64,000 nucleotides of DNA, taken from assembly GCA_022393335.1 (NCBI GenBank), contig JAJEKB010021383.1:1817687-1881686 (forward strand). Reading direction: 5' to 3'. The stretch comes from Macrotrachela quadricornifera. Its lineage: Eukaryota; Rotifera; Eurotatoria; Philodinida; Philodinidae. The translations under genes were made by a program, and so were the position numbers. Shown piece after piece: positions 58,925 through 64,000 of the stretch (position 1 is its first letter; each line of letters opens with the position of its first letter). The notes under the pieces are model-generated. The model was not told the DNA's origin, ran no database searches, and saw only the letters and a program-made list of their open reading frames with translations.

Positions 58925-59265
58925 ATAGTGATGAAGTGTCAGCAGCAGAATTATTAAAGAAATATCCATCATTATCTCATCAAAATTTATCAACATTACG
59001 TACTAGTAGTTCGATAAAACGCTTTCAACGTTTCACTGATGCGCGAATCCGTCGATATAAAAAAACGAAATATTTGACATCGATTATGTTGTTATCAATA
59101 TTGTTTCATTCAGTCTTAACATCGTCGTTTTACCATGGAAATGTTTAAAAGAAGTTCTTAAACAATTTAAAATTCAATTTACACACACTAAACGTGAGGA
59201 TAACGAATTGATGATTGGTGTAAAAAATGAAAAATTGAAACAATATTCGAACAATTATAATTAAT
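58925..59265 (+). pseudogene. Remnant of an unidentified gene
   Basis: One frame reads DEVSAAELLKKYPSLSHQNL, STLRTSSSIKRFQRFTDARI and RRYKKTKYLTSIMLLSIL. It shifts near 59110, and another frame gives KCLKEVLKQFKIQFTHTKRE and DNELMIGVKNEKLKQYSNN to a TAA at about 59262. Amino-acid quality and the consistent direction suggest one broken gene. Function and family unknown. Upstream exons were not found. Confidence 0.4.
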
Positions 59266-62200
59266 TGGTATGTTTGATAGAAATCATTGCTATAGTCACT
59301 AAGAAGGATAACATGGAATGAATATTTTTCTGGCAGTGTTCATACAATTTTGCTTGTCTTTTTCTTTTGTTTCTTTTCATTATGAAGTTGAACTATAAAA
59401 GCAATGACTTTCACTCTCAGATTTTTTTTTCTTTTGACATGAGACATTTCTAACTCAGTTAACTCAATGATAGTTGGATATGAATATAAATACAAATATT
59501 ATGTCAACTAAAATCTTATAGAATAGCGACCTACGACTTTAATAGTGAACATATGTGCTTAGAACGAGATGAGAAGGATATGTGTCGATTTAGCGAAAAT
59601 AATACAAGTGAGTGACTGATTATCGGTTCTCCTTTTATTGTAGTTGAAACGATGAAACAAAAACTACCGATACTATTCATCAAGGTGGTCACTGACAGAA
59701 ATAAATAAATATCTTGTCAAGAAGAGTATTATTAAAAAAATAAGATTTTTTATTGGTGTCTTCTAAGTTCATAAAGTTAGATGTGTGAATTGTGAGGAAC
59801 CATCAGTGTAATCAAATATTTGTATTTTCTTGCAGAATACACACTAATGATTTTACTTATAGATTTTTTCATCAATTGACGACTTATTTTTACCTTTTAT
59901 TACGTAAAATATAATTGCACTCGTCTATTTTCAACAGAAAAAAGGAGAAGAGACCAGTTTTATCTTTTACGAATCCTTCAAATCGATCGTTATTAATTAG
60001 AAGTCATTGCCATTCATTTTGAAACAGTTTTCGTAGACTAAGTTACTGTTAATAACTTATTGCGAACTCACAATAAGTCAATCGTATCGACATTGCAGAT
60101 ATTACTATATTATTCAAGTTTAAGTACATGAAATTTGATTAATAACGATTGTGTTCAACAAGTCATTTTCAATCATTATCCAAATATATCTCCCATATGA
60201 ACGAATTGGTGAGATATCGCGCTTATTTTTGTGATTATTATCTCAATTATTCAAATTATTTACCATTGTACATGTCAAGTAAAATTATGAACATAAAGTT
60301 ATTTTATCTCATGCATTTTTCAACATTATAATATGCGTCAATCATAAGAAGAACGATCATTGTCTCAATCGTCTAGCAGTGGTTGCAGTACTTACACGTT
60401 ATGTCTACAGAGATGCAGATGTTGATCAACACTTCTAAAACTTCCCGAGAAAAATATCGAAGATGACTATGCAAAGACTTATCGTAATAGCTACTTAAGC
60501 CATCGCAATAAAAATGATCTTTTCTTTCAATTTTTGTTTGTTCTTTAGTTTCCTATTTATATTCTGTAGAATTAGAAGTGCACTGACTGAATAATTCGTC
60601 AATAATGTATGATAATGAATAATCTTTCAACTATTAGTTCCTCCCAGAATAAACATCTATCAACCATCATTTATTTTCTGTTCTAGATACATAGCTCTAA
60701 AGTGTATTATCTTACAAAAGATAAAAAGCGCATCAGCGAATTTAAATATGCATTTATTTCTTTAATATTTAATTTCGCCAAACCGATTAATTGATGACAA
60801 GCAAAATTTGAGAAGTGTAGACTGTATTTGTCTCTTTTGTATATAGACAGATTAGAATGTTATTCAAAAATTAGAATCTAACAACTATGATGATACTCTC
60901 TAGTAACATAAATTTAATAATTGTTAATAAGTTTCGAAATTCTCGTGCAATAGGCCATGCTTTGCAGTCGATCATGAAGACAAAAGCATGCCTTTACATA
61001 ATACTCTATGCTGAGTTTGTAAGATAGACTGCTTGTATACACAGTAGAAGACGAAAACATGTATCTTTTCTGTTACCGTAGTCATGGAAATATTATTTTA
61101 CGTCAACATAAGATATACATATCCAACTTTATTTTAAATTCTGTCTTCATAGTTGAAGACATCAAACTGATGATTGATATATGTTTTCAAAACAAAACTA
61201 TAAATAATAAGTTTGTGAAACTTTTAATCTTAAGACTAGAAAATAGTGAAGCTACTCTTTAAAGCATAGCTCTTATCCTGCTAGTTTATCTCAGCGACAG
61301 TTGGACAATCAATTGATTGTCACTCCACTATTTGGCTAATGCTTCAAAAATATCGAAATATGCGTTAATTTTTGTTAGCAAATTATAAACATGTGAAAAA
61401 AAATTTCGTATCGCATTGTGTTTCTTTTTGTTTTCATCAGTGGGCAATCGAAAGAAAATAATTGGAACGTTTTATCCACCCAAACGGATGTTTCGTAGAT
61501 AATGGTCATTCTGCTATAAAGGCTATTTACTATGACGTTAATCTAGTATTGCGAGATGGTCTACTGACAGGACGTCCGTTACATATTGAAAATAGTCGGA
61601 TCGAATATATCTTTCTGTTTCTTTTTCTATCAGAGATGGACTCAATTCGTGTATTTATCGAACCGAATTGTGACAAAAGTTGTCGTAAACTCACGAATAT
61701 ACAGAGTATCCTATACATCATGAACGCTATTTAAATACATATAATTTCATCACTGATCATCGTTCATCCAAAACTATTTTTATCTGACAAGGGATTAGTA
61801 ATTTTTTACTTTTAATGGCCAAATTTATCGATACTGTAGAAAACGGAACACTTTTGACTACAACATAAAAACAAGACTTTTTTCCGTATTGAGAAGAGTA
61901 TACGTCGTTTTCGTCGATATTTACTAGAATTTTCCTCGGTGTTTTGAGCTTCAGATTATCCAAATCTTTTTCTACGAGCTTGTAAACACTCGCTCTACTA
62001 AATTCTTGAGAAAACAAAGTAAAGACACAATATGAATGGTAGATAAGTGACAAAATCATATGATATATTCGTTTTCACAGCTGATTAATTTTTCGAAGAA
62101 CTACGAATGGGATTCTTTGAAAGAACGTGTTAATCGTTCTGAAACATATCAAAGAAATAGTACTAAAGAACCTATGAAAGATTCGAATGATCTAAAGAAG

Positions 62201-63637
62201 ATTGGCGATTATTTTCAAGTTGAACGACAGAAGCAACGAAAAATTTGATGGAAAATTTGTAAATTTTAGTAGAAACTACTTTCATAAGACATTTAGTATA
62301 AATAATGTTTTTATTTGACTTTTTGCGAGAAACAAGGATGAAGAGTGCTTAAAGACCAGGTTTTCATCAAAATTCATCACGCAACGATGTAAAATTCTGC
62401 AGATGTTGCTATTTTGGCAAAAAATTGATGGCTTTTTCAGTTTTTGGTGGTCGAAAAGACTTTTCAACCGCCTAATAAACAACTCTAGATGTACAGTCGG
62501 TAAGTTCCAGTCAATTTTAAGAATTAGTATATCCTCACCCTCCGCAGTTAGTCAAGCGTTCAACAAAAACAGCTCTTGTCGAAATTTTATTATTATTATA
62601 TTAGATAAATCATGATCAAATAGTGTAGAAATGTAGAGTTTCATTTTTATTATGAATCTATATAAAACGAAACTTTCTTCAAGCGTTTTATCAAAAATTC
62701 ATGTAGCTCTGTAACTAAAAATTGTTTTTCGTTTTTGTATATTGCTAAGTTAGTCTTTAGAACTATATATTGCAATTCTTATTCTTCGCACAAACAGTGA
62801 ATACAATTGAAGATATAAGAAGGATTTGATAATATCCAGTCCATTCTTTTATTAAAACTCTCGACATGATTGATGGTACCTGTGCAGCATCTAATATTTT
62901 CACTATGGACGTATCAAAGTTCATGTGTGAAACGAACATAACTATAATTAACGTAAGTGAATATCATATAATCACTAAACATAGTAGAATCAATATGATC
63001 AAATGTGGTCAATAACGAGCAGTAGGCAGTTATTCACCTGTAAAATCATTCGTCATTATAATAAATAAAACATGGAGGAAGGGAATAATCTTGAATTTTT
63101 CTCCGCAAATTTTGAGAAACATGAGAAAAAAACGCATCTTGATTAGATAAAATATAAACTACATTAAATTGTAAATTCATTCTACTGATGGCACATGTAC
63201 ATCTCCTGTATATATAATGTGAGAGCTAATAAACTGATATTTGAATACTAATGAAAGTTAATTAAAGACAAATTTATTAGGAACATGTACAATTCGAGTT
63301 GAAGAAAGAATCGTATCTTGAAAGCTAAGCTTATATTCAATTAAAGTTTATTATATTGGCATTAAAACAATTTTAAATTTTTCGTATAGTCTTTCGCCGC
63401 CTTTTAATAACATTTGATCCATAGGCAAAAAATTGAAATAAAATAATAACATTTTGAATTAATATATTTATTATTATAGTGAAAAAAATAGTATTCTTTA
63501 ATTTTACTTGAAAAATAGAACCGTATTGTATTCTATAATGCATTATTCAAGAATCATTTTGAAGATGATGTTCACTGTCTACCAAAAAGTCAGTTGTTTT
63601 TTTTTATTTACAAAAGTTAAGAAAACTACAGAAAATA
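59266..63637. other. Long spacer, no supported gene
   Basis: Small open frames (60149-60331, 61059-61262, 61462-61734, 62060-62248) show no domains and no convincing splice chain. The 62060 frame is hydrophilic and could be an exon relic, but support is too weak for a call. Confidence 0.5.
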
Positions 63638-64000
63638 TTAACGAGTATTATTCATAGTAGTATTACTAGTGTTCTGATGGTATTGTACTTGGTAAATGCG
63701 ATTATTTCCATCTTCGGTAAATAACAGGCTACCATCTTTCAGAACAAGTAATCCAACTGGACGTCCAAATGTATCAGGACCAGATGGATTTGTTAGAAAG
63801 CCATAAATAAAATCTTCATAATAACCTACTGGTCGACTAGTGCTATTATTGAATGGAACAAAAATAATTTTATAACCAGTTCCACTATCTCTATTCCATG
63901 AACCATGCAATGCTACAAATGCACCATTTTTATATCGATTAGGAAATTGATTCCCTGTATAAAATTTCATATCAAGTGCAGAAGAATGAGCTTGAAAAAG
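63638..64000 (-). CDS. Sorbosone/glucose dehydrogenase-like (PQQ-type beta-propeller) protein, C-terminal part
   Basis: The frame is open to the window edge and ends with TAA at 63638-63640, so 120 C-terminal residues are visible. Family hallmarks are AHSSALDMKFYTGNQFPNRY, GAFVALHGSWNRDSGTGYK, GYYEDFIYGFLTNPSG, FGRPVGLLVLKDGSLLFTED and NRIYQVQYH. These are the last blades of a soluble glucose/L-sorbosone dehydrogenase propeller, in which the HGSWNR and GRPVG blocks are typical. Such enzymes oxidise sugars or related aldoses with pyrroloquinoline quinone. The catalytic N-terminal half is outside the window, so activity cannot be judged. It is of bacterial/fungal type and horizontal acquisition is possible. 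Asn/Thr-rich tail. No intron in the visible part. Confidence 0.85.
   Translation of the reverse strand, partial: LFQAHSSALDMKFYTGNQFPNRYKNGAFVALHGSWNRDSGTGYKIIFVPFNNSTSRPVGYYEDFIYGFLTNPSGPDTFGRPVGLLVLKDGSLLFTEDGNNRIYQVQYHQNTSNTTMNNTR

Noticed and set aside
1..64000. CRISPR arrays, rRNA genes and bacterial-style operons
   Set aside because: No regular repeat-spacer array, no rRNA-like segment, and the genes carry spliceosomal introns; the 34-bp array at 52563 is contiguous without spacers.

Overview
The window is AT-rich, intron-bearing animal DNA with compact genes separated by long repeat-filled spacers. The best fit is a bdelloid rotifer of the Rotaria type. This is an inference. It rests on short GT-AG introns, a bacterial-type methylglyoxal synthase inside an intron-bearing gene, a bacterial/fungal-type sugar dehydrogenase, and a polypyrimidine-AG acceptor just upstream of nearly every start codon (bdelloids are known to use spliced-leader trans-splicing). 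No species can be named from the sequence alone.

Layout. About 3.3-4.3 kb (+): a five-exon gene joining a UBA-like domain to a methylglyoxal synthase domain. 4.9-6.8 kb: a GC-rich element and two foldback repeats. 9.1-11.3 kb (+): a five-exon RING-between-RING E3 ubiquitin ligase. 15.4-17.6 kb and 33.8-35.6 kb: a diverged direct duplication carrying two small acidic-protein genes (-). 19.8-22.1 kb (-): a six-exon GMC oxidoreductase. 22.4-27.9 kb: a mobile-element graveyard (decayed hAT transposase, a 15-bp-period element, long inverted repeats). 29.6-33.7 kb: a foldback element, a small Cys-rich secreted-protein pseudogene split by a mariner-like MITE, two minisatellite blocks and a tRNA-Arg-like sequence. 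36-41 kb: more foldbacks and a deletion derivative of a GC-rich element. 44.7-55.1 kb (+): three tandem genes coding for a SPRY domain followed by a META/HslJ-like domain. The first is broken by a nonsense codon, and two decayed genes lie between copies 2 and 3. 57-64 kb: a foldback, one gene remnant, and the 3' end of a sorbosone/glucose dehydrogenase-like gene (-) that runs off the window.

The intact genes do not form one obvious pathway. Two have ubiquitin-related modules (UBA-like, RBR) and three are redox or carbonyl-metabolism enzymes, at least two of them of bacterial or fungal type. The most unusual items are the UBA-methylglyoxal synthase fusion, the SPRY-META tandem family with mosaic flanks, and the density of long inverted-repeat elements. 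Exon boundaries, domain calls and homologies were read by eye. No database search or alignment program was run.
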